This document shows positions 9,917-17,856 of a stretch of DNA of 54,477 nucleotides, in pieces. Position numbers and translations under genes: made by a program. The stretch lies in the NCBI GenBank assembly GCA_946540005.1, contig CAMNHY010000007.1, positions 1 to 54,477 on the forward strand, written 5' to 3'. Origin of the DNA: an uncultured Clostridium sp. (GTDB lineage: Bacteria; Bacillota_I; Bacilli_A; Acholeplasmatales; Anaeroplasmataceae). How positions within the stretch are numbered: the first letter of the stretch is position 1; every line of letters begins with the position of its first letter. The notes below the pieces were generated by a model. That model saw nothing but the letters and a program-made list of their open reading frames with translations. It had not been told where the DNA came from and searched no databases.

Positions 9917-11308
9917 CTAAATTGCTATAAATAATAAATATGTTAGACCATAGTAAATGATTATTGCAAGTAAATCATTTAATGTAGTAATGAATGGTCC
10001 TGATGCAACAGCTGGATCGATTTTCATCTTTGTAAGCATTATAGGTAAGAATGAACCTGTAAATGCTGATACAGACATAGCAATAAATAATGCAATACCA
10101 ACAATTCCACCACTCTTAAATGCATTTAAGAAAACTGGCATAAATTCAGTTGCGCCACCAAATACAAAGGCCTTTATAATTAAATAAGATGTAATAAATA
10201 TTAAGCCAATGATACCAAGAATAATACCATTCATAACACCAATTTTGATTTCATGAAGAATAATCTTTTTACTCTTTTTCTTATTCTCATCATCATCAGA
10301 TATGTAACGAATAGTTACAGCAAGTGATTGAGTACCAACATTACCTGCCATATCAAGTACCATAGATTGGAATGCTACCATTGTAGGAACAGCTGCAATT
10401 ACACCTTCAAATGTTGTAGTGATACTTGATACAATTAATCCAAGGAACATGAGAATAATTAGCCAAGGCAATCTTTTCTTTAAAGATTTACCTAATGATT
10501 CTCCTTCTTCCTCTTCACTTGATAAACCGGCTAACTTAGCATAGTCTTCAGAAATTTCATCGTCTACAGCTTCAGTAATATCTGATGAAGTAATAACACC
10601 GACTAATCTATTCATTTCGTCAACTACAGGTACAACATCCATATCATATTCACGAACATCATTAATTACTTCACTAACAATATCAGTATCTCTTACACAT
10701 GGAGTATTTTTTAATATTATATCATCTATATTAGAATCTTTTCTAGCACAAATTAAATCTTTTAGTTCAATCATACCATATAATACATCATCATCTTTTA
10801 ACACGAATAATGTATTAATATTATCATTTTCAGCAGCTTGTTTAACAAGTTCCTTCATTGTTTGTTTAACATCATAACCATATGGTATAGAAATGAAATT
10901 AGTAGTCATTTTGCTACCGATTTCATCTTCCTCATAAGAATTAATTAATTTAACATCTTCTGCTGATTCACCATCCATACGACTAATGATTTGTTCAGCG
11001 TCTTCATCTTCAAGTTCGTCTAATACGTCAACCGCATCATCAGCATCCATCTTTTCAATGATATCAGCAGCTTGTTCATAATCTAGTTCGTCAATGAATT
11101 CATTAACATCATCTAAGAATGAGAAGACTTCACTTGTTCTATCAAGTCCAATAATTTTATATAACTTCAATCTTTCAATCTTTGATAAGTGTTCAACAAC
11201 ATTTGCAATGTCATTTGCATGATAGTTGTCTAATTTTTCTCTTTTAGTTTCATCAGGTTCATTACTATAAAGAATGAATCTAATTTGCTTATAATAGTCT
11301 TTAGCCAA
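9917..11308 (-). CDS. mgtE: Magnesium transporter MgtE
   Basis: 463 residues from the TTG at 11306-11308 (MAKDYYKQIR), chosen because AGGAAG lies eight bases before it; a GTG three codons upstream sits directly on that site. Domains in order: N-terminal superhelical domain with the repeated acidic MDADDAVDVLDELEDEDAEQ (about 85-110), two CBS domains (about 130-255) and five membrane helices (about 280-463), including the conserved pore region around PTMVAFQSMVLDMAGNVGTQS. In the family, the N and CBS domains bind Mg2+ and close the channel when magnesium is plentiful. I could not find an M-box riboswitch upstream. Confidence 0.95.
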   Translation of the reverse strand: MAKDYYKQIRFILYSNEPDETKREKLDNYHANDIANVVEHLSKIERLKLYKIIGLDRTSEVFSFLDDVNEFIDELDYEQAADIIEKMDADDAVDVLDELEDEDAEQIISRMDGESAEDVKLINSYEEDEIGSKMTTNFISIPYGYDVKQTMKELVKQAAENDNINTLFVLKDDDVLYGMIELKDLICARKDSNIDDIILKNTPCVRDTDIVSEVINDVREYDMDVVPVVDEMNRLVGVITSSDITEAVDDEISEDYAKLAGLSSEEEEGESLGKSLKKRLPWLIILMFLGLIVSSITTTFEGVIAAVPTMVAFQSMVLDMAGNVGTQSLAVTIRYISDDDENKKKSKKIILHEIKIGVMNGIILGIIGLIFITSYLIIKAFVFGGATEFMPVFLNAFKSGGIVGIALFIAMSVSAFTGSFLPIMLTKMKIDPAVASGPFITTLNDLLAIIIYYGLTYLLFIAI

Positions 11309-11450
11309 TATAATCACTTCCTAACACTAATTATAGAATTAAATACTTATTAATATAACCCATTTTAATCAAATACAGAAAAACGATCTTTGAAATAAAA
11401 TCCCATAATCCTACATTATAATTTTACCACCTTTTTTATGAATTAACTAG
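11309..11450 (-). other. mgtE upstream region: candidate -10 boxes, no recognised riboswitch
   Basis: Between the deoD terminator and mgtE. TATAAT occurs on the minus strand at 11415-11420 and again at 11330-11335, both with poor -35 matches. A leader of about 100 or 15 bases would result. I see no M-box core motifs and no terminator hairpin next to mgtE. Confidence 0.4.
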
Positions 11451-11487
11451 AAAAATAAAAAGAATACGAAATATTTTCGTATTCTTT
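11451..11487 (-). terminator. Intrinsic terminator after deoD
   Basis: Perfect 13-bp stem AAAGAATACGAAA/TTTCGTATTCTTT with a 3-base loop (11459-11487), followed on the minus strand by TTTTATTTTT. It closes the ileS-surE-deoC-deoD unit. Confidence 0.9.
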
Positions 11488-11506
11488 AAATTCTAAAAAG
11501 TTCTAA

Positions 11507-12244
11507 TTACTTATTGCTAGCTAAAGAAAGAGCAATTTTCATCATATTTGTAAATGAGCTTTGTCTTTGTTCAGCTGTAGTATTAGATGCTGGATTAGTA
11601 AATGAATCAGAAATAGTTAATAAGCAAGTAGCTTTTTTCTTTAAAGCTTTTGCAGTTGCAAATAATGCAAATGATTCCATTTCTACTGCTTGGCAACCCT
11701 TATCATCTCTAATTGATTCCCACTTAAATTTAGGATTGAAATCATGATAGAATACATCTGATGAATGTGTTCTAATATCAGTTAGTGGAATACCTAACTT
11801 TTCTGCAGCTTTATGAAGCTTATTATTTAAACCCTTATTTGACTTCATAATATGAGATCCCATGTCAAATGCTACTTTAGCAAATGAAGATTCAGAATAT
11901 GCTTCAGTAACTAATACTGTATCAAATACCTTTAAATCTGGTGTATAAGCACCTGCTGAACCAATTCTAACAATTTGTTCTACTCCATAGAATTGATATA
12001 ATTCATATACATAGATTCCTAATGATGGTTGTCCCATACCAGAACCCATAACAGAAATCTTCTTTCCATTATATTTACCAGTAAAACCATACATTCCACG
12101 AACTGTGTTAAATTGAACAACATCAGTTAAGAATGTGTCAGCAATAAACTTAGCTCTTAATGGGTCTCCTGGTAATAGAACTGTCTTTGCAATTAAATTT
12201 GGGTCTTCACAATTAATATGTGGTGTTGGAAATGCATTTGCCAT
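11507..12244 (-). CDS. deoD: Purine nucleoside phosphorylase, DeoD type
   Basis: 245 residues from the ATG at 12242-12244 (MANAFPTPHINCED), which aligns with the N-terminus of known DeoD proteins; an upstream in-frame ATG would consist of the ribosome binding site itself. Family signatures are LLPGDPLRAKFIA near the N-terminus, RIGSAGAY (phosphate/ribose site), and VEMESFALFA with the ribose-binding Met-Glu. It cleaves purine (deoxy)ribonucleosides with phosphate. The stop of deoC lies 2 bases upstream and the GGAGG lies within the end of deoC, so the two are coupled: DeoD releases (deoxy)ribose-1-phosphate and DeoC degrades deoxyribose-5-phosphate. The phosphopentomutase that links them is not in the window. 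Confidence 0.95.
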   Translation of the reverse strand: MANAFPTPHINCEDPNLIAKTVLLPGDPLRAKFIADTFLTDVVQFNTVRGMYGFTGKYNGKKISVMGSGMGQPSLGIYVYELYQFYGVEQIVRIGSAGAYTPDLKVFDTVLVTEAYSESSFAKVAFDMGSHIMKSNKGLNNKLHKAAEKLGIPLTDIRTHSSDVFYHDFNPKFKWESIRDDKGCQAVEMESFALFATAKALKKKATCLLTISDSFTNPASNTTAEQRQSSFTNMMKIALSLASNK

Positions 12245-12246
12245 AA

Positions 12247-12897
12247 TTACTTGTCTTCCTCCATACATTGAACTGAAGCTGAACAACCAATTCTAGTTGC
12301 ACCAACTTTAACTAAAGCATCAACTTCTGCCTTGTGGTGAACTCCACCTGATGCCTTAACACCCATTTCAGGTCCTACAGTTTTACGCATTAATGCGATG
12401 TCTTCAACAGTAGCACCGCCAGTACCAAATCCTGTAGATGTCTTTACGAATGTTGCTCCAGCACGCTTAGCAGCTAAGCAAGCTTCTTTCTTTTCTTCAT
12501 CTGTTAAATAGCAAGTTTCAATGATAACCTTAGTTACAACATTCTTACCTGCAGCTTCAACGAAAGCCTTTAATTCTTTTTCAATATAATCGAAGTTACC
12601 AGCCTTAGCTTCTCCGATATTAATTACGATGTCGCATTCGTCTGCACCTTTTGCAACAGCGTCTTTAGTTTCAAATACTTTTGTTTCAATAGTATTTGCA
12701 CCTAGAGGGAATCCAATAACTGTACATACTAATACATCGCTTCCCTTTAATTCTTCTTTTGCAACTGGAATCCAATATGGATTTACACATACAGATTTAA
12801 AATTGTATTTCTTTGCTTCAGCGCAAAGCTTTACAATATCCTCCTTAGTAGCAAAAGCTTTTAATAATGTGTGATCGAATAATTTTGAATCAAGCAT
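12247..12897 (-). CDS. deoC: Deoxyribose-phosphate aldolase
   Basis: 216 residues. The class I aldolase Schiff-base lysine is Lys152 in [11 protein letters not shown], with the proton-relay Lys181 in GVKASGGV and Asp89 in the ADECDIVIN strand, matching the E. coli Asp102/Lys167/Lys201 trio. It splits 2-deoxyribose-5-phosphate to acetaldehyde and glyceraldehyde-3-phosphate. Codon and base composition are slightly richer in GC than neighbouring hypothetical genes, as expected for an expressed gene. It is directly followed by deoD. Confidence 0.96.
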   Translation of the reverse strand: MLDSKLFDHTLLKAFATKEDIVKLCAEAKKYNFKSVCVNPYWIPVAKEELKGSDVLVCTVIGFPLGANTIETKVFETKDAVAKGADECDIVINIGEAKAGNFDYIEKELKAFVEAAGKNVVTKVIIETCYLTDEEKKEACLAAKRAGATFVKTSTGFGTGGATVEDIALMRKTVGPEMGVKASGGVHHKAEVDALVKVGATRIGCSASVQCMEEDK

Positions 12898-12921
12898 TTT
12901 TTATATATCCTTCTTTCTATT

Positions 12922-13773
12922 TTACAAATCCAAAACTTTCTCAAAGTCAACATTCTTTAATTGAACCATGACTCTATTAAATTTTGTTTTTGTTAAAATC
13001 TTATTAATTTTTCTAATGTACTTATTTTTAATCTTAAGTACATTAAATGGTAGACCGCAATTAAGTGCTTCACAAAATTTACCAATTTTCTTATATACTT
13101 CTTCAAAAGAAGTGAAATAAACATTGTCATCTAATGATATTTTCACTAATTTACAGCCTGGTGGAATGATAGTACCATTGCTTAAATCAAGATCTAGACA
13201 TACATATGAATTTCTAGTTCCAGATTCTCCAACAAATAAATAATCAAGAGATTTATCTTCATAATTTTGTTCAATTTGTTCTTTATTTTCTAAATAAGCA
13301 TAGACTTTTTCTAAAGAATCAGAAGATATTCTCGGAATATTAACAAAATCATCATCAAATTTTTTCTTATAAGCATTCTTACAAATATTGAAGCAATTTA
13401 TTAATAATGATCTGTCAAACTTTGAAACATCCTCAAAATAAGGATTATAAACTACAAAGTCAAATTTCTCACAAAGTTCCTTAATAATATCAACGAGTCT
13501 ATTAACCTTATATGTATTTGATAATAATTCAAATTCAACATATAAATTAGTATCTAAGTATTTAGGATTTAATCTTTCAATTCTATCAATAACTGAATGA
13601 TTGCCCATAACAAAAACAGCATCAAAATCCAAAACTGAATCATGATAATATGCCTTCTTAACTTGGCCTTCTCCTTCAAACTTAATATACTTTTGTGCAC
13701 TCATATATGTTACAAATTCCGCACGATCATATACTCTTGTACCCTCTTTTAGAAAGTAATATTGAAACTTCAT
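12922..13773 (-). CDS. Hypothetical protein, unknown family
   Basis: 283 residues, not recognised. The sequence is soluble in character, with no membrane helix or signal peptide. It is rich in Lys, Asp, Tyr and Phe. Notable segments are FDAVFVMGNHSVIDRIERLNPKYL (a possible Rossmann-like strand-helix), FDFVVYNPYFEDVSKFDRSLL, and YLFVGESGTRNSYVCLDLDL. The alternation of strands and helices could fit a nuclease or NTPase-like alpha/beta fold, but no motif is convincing. It lies between surE and deoC in the ileS unit with gaps of 44 and 24 bases. An intact long frame in line with its neighbours makes it a real gene. Confidence 0.75.
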   Translation of the reverse strand: MKFQYYFLKEGTRVYDRAEFVTYMSAQKYIKFEGEGQVKKAYYHDSVLDFDAVFVMGNHSVIDRIERLNPKYLDTNLYVEFELLSNTYKVNRLVDIIKELCEKFDFVVYNPYFEDVSKFDRSLLINCFNICKNAYKKKFDDDFVNIPRISSDSLEKVYAYLENKEQIEQNYEDKSLDYLFVGESGTRNSYVCLDLDLSNGTIIPPGCKLVKISLDDNVYFTSFEEVYKKIGKFCEALNCGLPFNVLKIKNKYIRKINKILTKTKFNRVMVQLKNVDFEKVLDL

Positions 13774-13817
13774 TTAAAATCACTTCCACTCTTATTTCAA
13801 TTTTATCAATTTTAACA

Positions 13818-14549
13818 CTATTTGTCAAAAAAATTAGCGATTTTTGACATATTTTTATAGTCTGTTCTATCAACTACGATAGGTGTAACAGTTATAATTC
13901 CTTTATATAAAAAGTATAAATCAGTATTTTTACCAATATTATTGTGGTAATATTGCTTATCAATATGATTAAATTTTGACAAAAATTCATATTTAGGTTC
14001 ATCTATATCTATCCCACTATTTAATGGTGCTACTACTATCTTGTCATAATTTATTACATGTGGGATATTAAAAGAATAAATAAAATCTTTAGAATATAAT
14101 TGATGTTTAAAAACTTTATCAAAAATAATATCTAATCCTTTATTTACAACCTCTTCGTCATAATCAACCTCACTAGATATAGCAATAGCAGGTATATTCA
14201 TATTAATAGCTTCACTTGCAGCACCAATTGTTCCACTATATTGAACATCTACACCTGCATTTAATCCATTATTAATACCTGAAATTACTAAATCTGGTAA
14301 TTTATTAAATTCTTTTAAATAATAATTAATTCCATCAGCAGGTGTACCTGGATGACTATACATAAATTCAGATACTTTAGTTAAGTGATTATCCTCATAT
14401 TCCCAATATCTTATTGCCTGGGAAATGCATGAATTATTCTTATCAGGAGCACAAACGATTACATTATGTCCTAATTTAGTAAGCTTATTAAAAAGTAATA
14501 GGATTAGCTTAGAGCTAATCCCATCATCATTAGTTATTAGAATTTCCAT
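13818..14549 (-). CDS. surE: 5'/3'-nucleotidase SurE
   Basis: 243 residues. The metal-binding N-terminus MEILITNDDGI (Asp8, Asp9), the HPGTPADGINYYL stretch, the SGINNGLNAG loop and YSGTIGAASEA are the defining SurE signatures. SurE dephosphorylates nucleoside monophosphates and is linked to stationary survival in E. coli. Its start lies 20 bases inside the 3' end of ileS, in another frame, so translation is probably coupled. Together with the downstream deoC and deoD it makes a small nucleotide/nucleoside breakdown group behind the isoleucine T-box. Confidence 0.94.
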   Translation of the reverse strand: MEILITNDDGISSKLILLLFNKLTKLGHNVIVCAPDKNNSCISQAIRYWEYEDNHLTKVSEFMYSHPGTPADGINYYLKEFNKLPDLVISGINNGLNAGVDVQYSGTIGAASEAINMNIPAIAISSEVDYDEEVVNKGLDIIFDKVFKHQLYSKDFIYSFNIPHVINYDKIVVAPLNSGIDIDEPKYEFLSKFNHIDKQYYHNNIGKNTDLYFLYKGIITVTPIVVDRTDYKNMSKIANFFDK

Positions 14550-17259
14550 AAATCTTATCTACAATCTTTTGACAACGAGGGCATAGACCATTTACAGTAA
14601 CAAAAGGTACAGTTGCACGACATCTTTCACAAACAACACCTTCTGCAGCACTAACTACAATGTCAAATTTATCTCCATCATTAAATTCAGTTTGAGATAC
14701 AATTAACATTTGTCCAATATTTGAATTTAATTTTTCGAATAATTCTTTTGCTTCTTTATCTAAAGTAAATGTAAGTTTAGCAGCAAATGATTTACCAATA
14801 ACCTTATTGCTTCTAGCTTCTTCTAATGCTTTTAATACTTGAGGACGATATTCATTCATGAATTTATCGAATGACTCTTCAATATCCTTGTAAGCACTAT
14901 AATCTTTTATACTTGGGAAATTCTCTAAATATACATCTTCTTCAGTATGGAATGGTAAGAAACTATATGCTTCACTTGCAGTATGTGGTACAAGTGGAGA
15001 AATAACAATAATTAAAGTCTTTACGATTTCATAGAATACAGTTTGAACTGAACGTCTAGCTGGATCGTTTGCTTCTTCAATATATAAGATATCCTTTGTG
15101 AAATCTAGATAGAAACTAGATAGATCGTTTACAACAAATGTATTGATTAATTTACAAACTTCATTAAATTGGAATTCATCATAAGCATTCTTTAAATCAC
15201 TTACAAATTTATTTAATTTAATAAGCATATATTTATCAACATTTGCTAAATTATCAAATGATACAGCATCTTTTTTAGGATCAAATCCATCAATATTAGC
15301 TAATAAGAATTTAATTGTGTTACGAATTTTTCTATATGAATCTGAAACTTGTTTTAATAGATCATCTGACATAACCATATCTGATCTAAAATCTACATTT
15401 GCAACCCATAAACGTAAAATATCAGCACCTTGAGTATTTGATACTTTAATTGGATCAACTGTATTACCTAATGACTTACTCATTTTTTGGCCTTTACCAT
15501 CAAGTGTAAATCCATGAGATAATACCTTCTTATATGGAGCAGTACCAAAATTAGCTACTGAAGTAATAATTGATGAATTAAACCAACCTCTATATTGGTC
15601 AGAACCTTCAAGATATAAATCAGCAGGGAATTTTAAACCTCTTCTTAAAAGAGTCATGTATGAAGAACCTGAATCAAACCATACATCCATGATATCAGTT
15701 TCTTTACGGAATTTACCATTTGGAGAATGTGAATTTGTATATCCTTCTGGTAATAAGTCTTTTGCATCTCTTCTATACCATTCAGTAGAACCATATTGTT
15801 CAAAAATCTTTGCAACATGTTCAATAACTTTTAAATCAAGAACTGGTTCACCATCTTCGCAGTAGAATACAGGAAGAGGAACACCCCAAGCTCTTTGACG
15901 AGAAATACACCAATCATGTCTTTCTTTAATCATATTACCAAGTCTAACTTCACCCCATACTGGGTCCCATTTAACACCATTATGAATTGCGTCTAAAATT
16001 TCATCCTTAATTGGGTCAATTGAAGCAAACCATTGTGCTGTAGCACGGAAAATAACTGGTTTCTTAGTTCTCCAGTCATGAGGATAGCTGTGAGTAATAG
16101 GGTCAAGTAATAATAATGAACCATTCTCTTTTAAATCTTCAATAATTGGATCTTCACTCTTTTCATAGAATAATCCAGCATATTTACCACTTTCTTTACC
16201 TTGTACACCATGGTCATCTACATAAACTAATACAGGTAAATTGTATTTCTTAGCAGCAACATAGTCATCTTCACCATAACCTGGTGCAATATGTACAAAA
16301 CCAGTACCATCACTGTCAGTAACATAATCAGCATTAATTACTAAAGATTCTCTATCATATAATGGGTGCTTAACATGTAAATACTCTAATTCATTACCTT
16401 GAATAGTTGCTAATTCAGTAACATCTTCTAAGCCTAATTTTGAAACTAATTTTTCAAGTAATGACTTAGCACAAACCATCTTACCTTTATTTGAATTAAA
16501 TACAACATATTCTAAATCTGGGTGTGCAGCTACCGCAACATTACATGGTAATGTCCATGGAGTAGTTGTCCAAACCATAATCTTAGCATTCTCAAGTACA
16601 CCCTTACCATCAAGTAAATTAAATGTAAAGAAAATAGCCTTTGAAGTAATATCTTTATATTCAATTTCAGCTTCAGCTAAAGCTGATTCTGATGATGGAG
16701 ACCAATAAACAGGCTTTAATCCTTTATAAATTAAACCTTTTTCAACCATCTTACCAAATACTCTAACTTGGTCTCTTTCAAATTCATGTTGTAAAGAAAT
16801 ATATGGATGTTCCCAATCAGCTTCAACTCCAAGTCTCTTGAAACCTTCCATTTGTTTTGCTACTTGTTCATGTGCATATTTATCGCACATATCTCTAAAG
16901 TCAGAAATAGCAACCTCTTTACGATTTACACCTTTCTTTTGAATAGCATTTTCAATTGGTAAACCATGTGTATCCCAACCTGGAATATATAATGAATAGA
17001 AACCATTCATATTCTTATATCTTACGATAAAATCTTTTAAAATTTTATTTAATGCGTGTCCTAAATGGATTGGTCCATTTGCATATGGTGGACCATCATG
17101 AATAGTATATTGTTCACACTTTTCATTTTTTTCTAATCTTTTAGCATAAATATTGTTCTTAGCCCATTGTTCTTGAATCTTTGGCTCTTTATTTGCTAAA
17201 TTAGCTCTCATTTCAAAGTCAGTATGACCAAGATTAACAGTATCTTTAAATTCAGACAT
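14530..17259 (-). CDS. ileS: Isoleucine--tRNA ligase
   Basis: 909 residues, typical of bacterial IleRS. The class I HIGH motif is HLGH (65-68) in NGPIHLGHALNK, and KMSKS appears as GQKMSKSLGN. The editing (CP1) domain shows VWTTTPWTLPCNVAVAAHPDLEY. The C-terminal zinc site is present: Cys877, Cys880, Cys893 and Cys896, as in the mupirocin-sensitive type found in most Gram-positives. It is preceded by AGGAGG and by an Ile-specific T-box leader (17273-17505), so expression should rise when tRNA-Ile is uncharged. Confidence 0.98.
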   Translation of the reverse strand: MSEFKDTVNLGHTDFEMRANLANKEPKIQEQWAKNNIYAKRLEKNEKCEQYTIHDGPPYANGPIHLGHALNKILKDFIVRYKNMNGFYSLYIPGWDTHGLPIENAIQKKGVNRKEVAISDFRDMCDKYAHEQVAKQMEGFKRLGVEADWEHPYISLQHEFERDQVRVFGKMVEKGLIYKGLKPVYWSPSSESALAEAEIEYKDITSKAIFFTFNLLDGKGVLENAKIMVWTTTPWTLPCNVAVAAHPDLEYVVFNSNKGKMVCAKSLLEKLVSKLGLEDVTELATIQGNELEYLHVKHPLYDRESLVINADYVTDSDGTGFVHIAPGYGEDDYVAAKKYNLPVLVYVDDHGVQGKESGKYAGLFYEKSEDPIIEDLKENGSLLLLDPITHSYPHDWRTKKPVIFRATAQWFASIDPIKDEILDAIHNGVKWDPVWGEVRLGNMIKERHDWCISRQRAWGVPLPVFYCEDGEPVLDLKVIEHVAKIFEQYGSTEWYRRDAKDLLPEGYTNSHSPNGKFRKETDIMDVWFDSGSSYMTLLRRGLKFPADLYLEGSDQYRGWFNSSIITSVANFGTAPYKKVLSHGFTLDGKGQKMSKSLGNTVDPIKVSNTQGADILRLWVANVDFRSDMVMSDDLLKQVSDSYRKIRNTIKFLLANIDGFDPKKDAVSFDNLANVDKYMLIKLNKFVSDLKNAYDEFQFNEVCKLINTFVVNDLSSFYLDFTKDILYIEEANDPARRSVQTVFYEIVKTLIIVISPLVPHTASEAYSFLPFHTEEDVYLENFPSIKDYSAYKDIEESFDKFMNEYRPQVLKALEEARSNKVIGKSFAAKLTFTLDKEAKELFEKLNSNIGQMLIVSQTEFNDGDKFDIVVSAAEGVVCERCRATVPFVTVNGLCPRCQKIVDKIYGNSNN

Positions 17260-17272
17260 AAATTCCTCCTAA

Positions 17273-17505
17273 TAAAAAAAGCGCCCTTTAAATAAAGGAC
17301 GCATAAAATCGTGTTACCACCTTTGTTCAATATTAAATAATATTGCACTCATTATCGTTAACGCCTGATTACGGACTATACTCTTCGTATAATCATCTCC
17401 ACAGTGATCTAAATATTAATTCATTCTAGCCTTTCACCATACGCTAGTCGCTTTTTTAACTACCTTAATATTCCGTCTGTTTCATAGATATTAAATACGT
17501 TTAAA
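17273..17505 (-). promoter_or_regulatory. T-box riboswitch leader of ileS, specifier AUC (Ile)
   Basis: The minus strand carries the T-box core AGGTGGTAACACG (17310-17322), followed by a terminator stem GCGTCCTTTA/TAAAGGGCGC (17281-17302) and a T run (17273-17280). Farther upstream, ACAG/CTGT and AATATTAA/TTAATATT pair to form a Stem I with an internal loop whose 3' side reads TAGATCA; the triplet ATC (17406-17408) followed by a purine is the expected isoleucine specifier. Uncharged tRNA-Ile binding here and at the T-box bulge would favour the antiterminator. Stem I is deduced by eye and may be refined. Confidence 0.92.
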
Positions 17506-17534
17506 ATTATATACTATTTTATTAAAATAAACAA
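17506..17534 (-). promoter_or_regulatory. Promoter of the ileS T-box leader
   Basis: Minus-strand TTGTTT (17529-17534), 17-base spacer, TATAAT (17506-17511). The start would be near 17499, just before Stem I of the T-box. The -35 lies 3 bases from the sepF start-side stop codon region, so the promoter begins right behind sepF. Confidence 0.75.
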
Positions 17535-17537
17535 TAC

Positions 17538-17855
17538 CTAAATTTGTTGTAAGAAATCATTTAATGAACCATCTTCAAAATCACAATTTCTTGCAAACAA
17601 ATATGTTAATTCCTTAATTTTAATAGTCTTACCATTAATGGCGTAACAAGCTCCTGTAAAGAAAGCTAGGAATTTGTTACAAGCCATTAAATCTAATTTT
17701 GCAAAATTTAATACTAATGGATTACCATTTTTTAATTTATCAATTAAATTTGCAGCATATTGATCATTATCAACTAATTGTTCCATAATAATTCTATCTT
17801 TTGCTAGAACATAATTAGTTTCTTTTTCTTTATCTTCTTTATGAAATAGAGCCAT
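17538..17855 (-). CDS. sepF: Cell division protein SepF
   Basis: 105 residues from the ATG at 17853-17855 (MALFHKEDKEKETNY), favoured over an ATG at 17870 because GGAG lies eight bases before it, inside the jetC 3' end. The core NGNPLVLNFAKLD, then ACNKFLAFFTGACYAING, is the SepF dimerisation/FtsZ-binding fold. The usual N-terminal membrane-targeting amphipathic helix and long linker are reduced to about 30 residues, making this a short SepF (about 150 residues in Bacillus). In Bacillus, sepF and ileS lie in one cluster with ylmG, ylmH and divIVA between them; here those are absent. Starts 1 base after the jetC stop. Confidence 0.9.
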   Translation of the reverse strand: MALFHKEDKEKETNYVLAKDRIIMEQLVDNDQYAANLIDKLKNGNPLVLNFAKLDLMACNKFLAFFTGACYAINGKTIKIKELTYLFARNCDFEDGSLNDFLQQI

Positions 17856-17856
17856 A

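Noticed and set aside
11309-11506. M-box (magnesium) riboswitch before mgtE
   Set aside because: The gap is long enough only if the distal TATAAT is used, and I could not find the conserved M-box core or a terminator next to mgtE. The only hairpin belongs to deoD.
14530-14549. Frameshift or fusion of ileS and surE
   Set aside because: Both proteins have complete family ends; the 20-base overlap is in different frames and is ordinary coupling.
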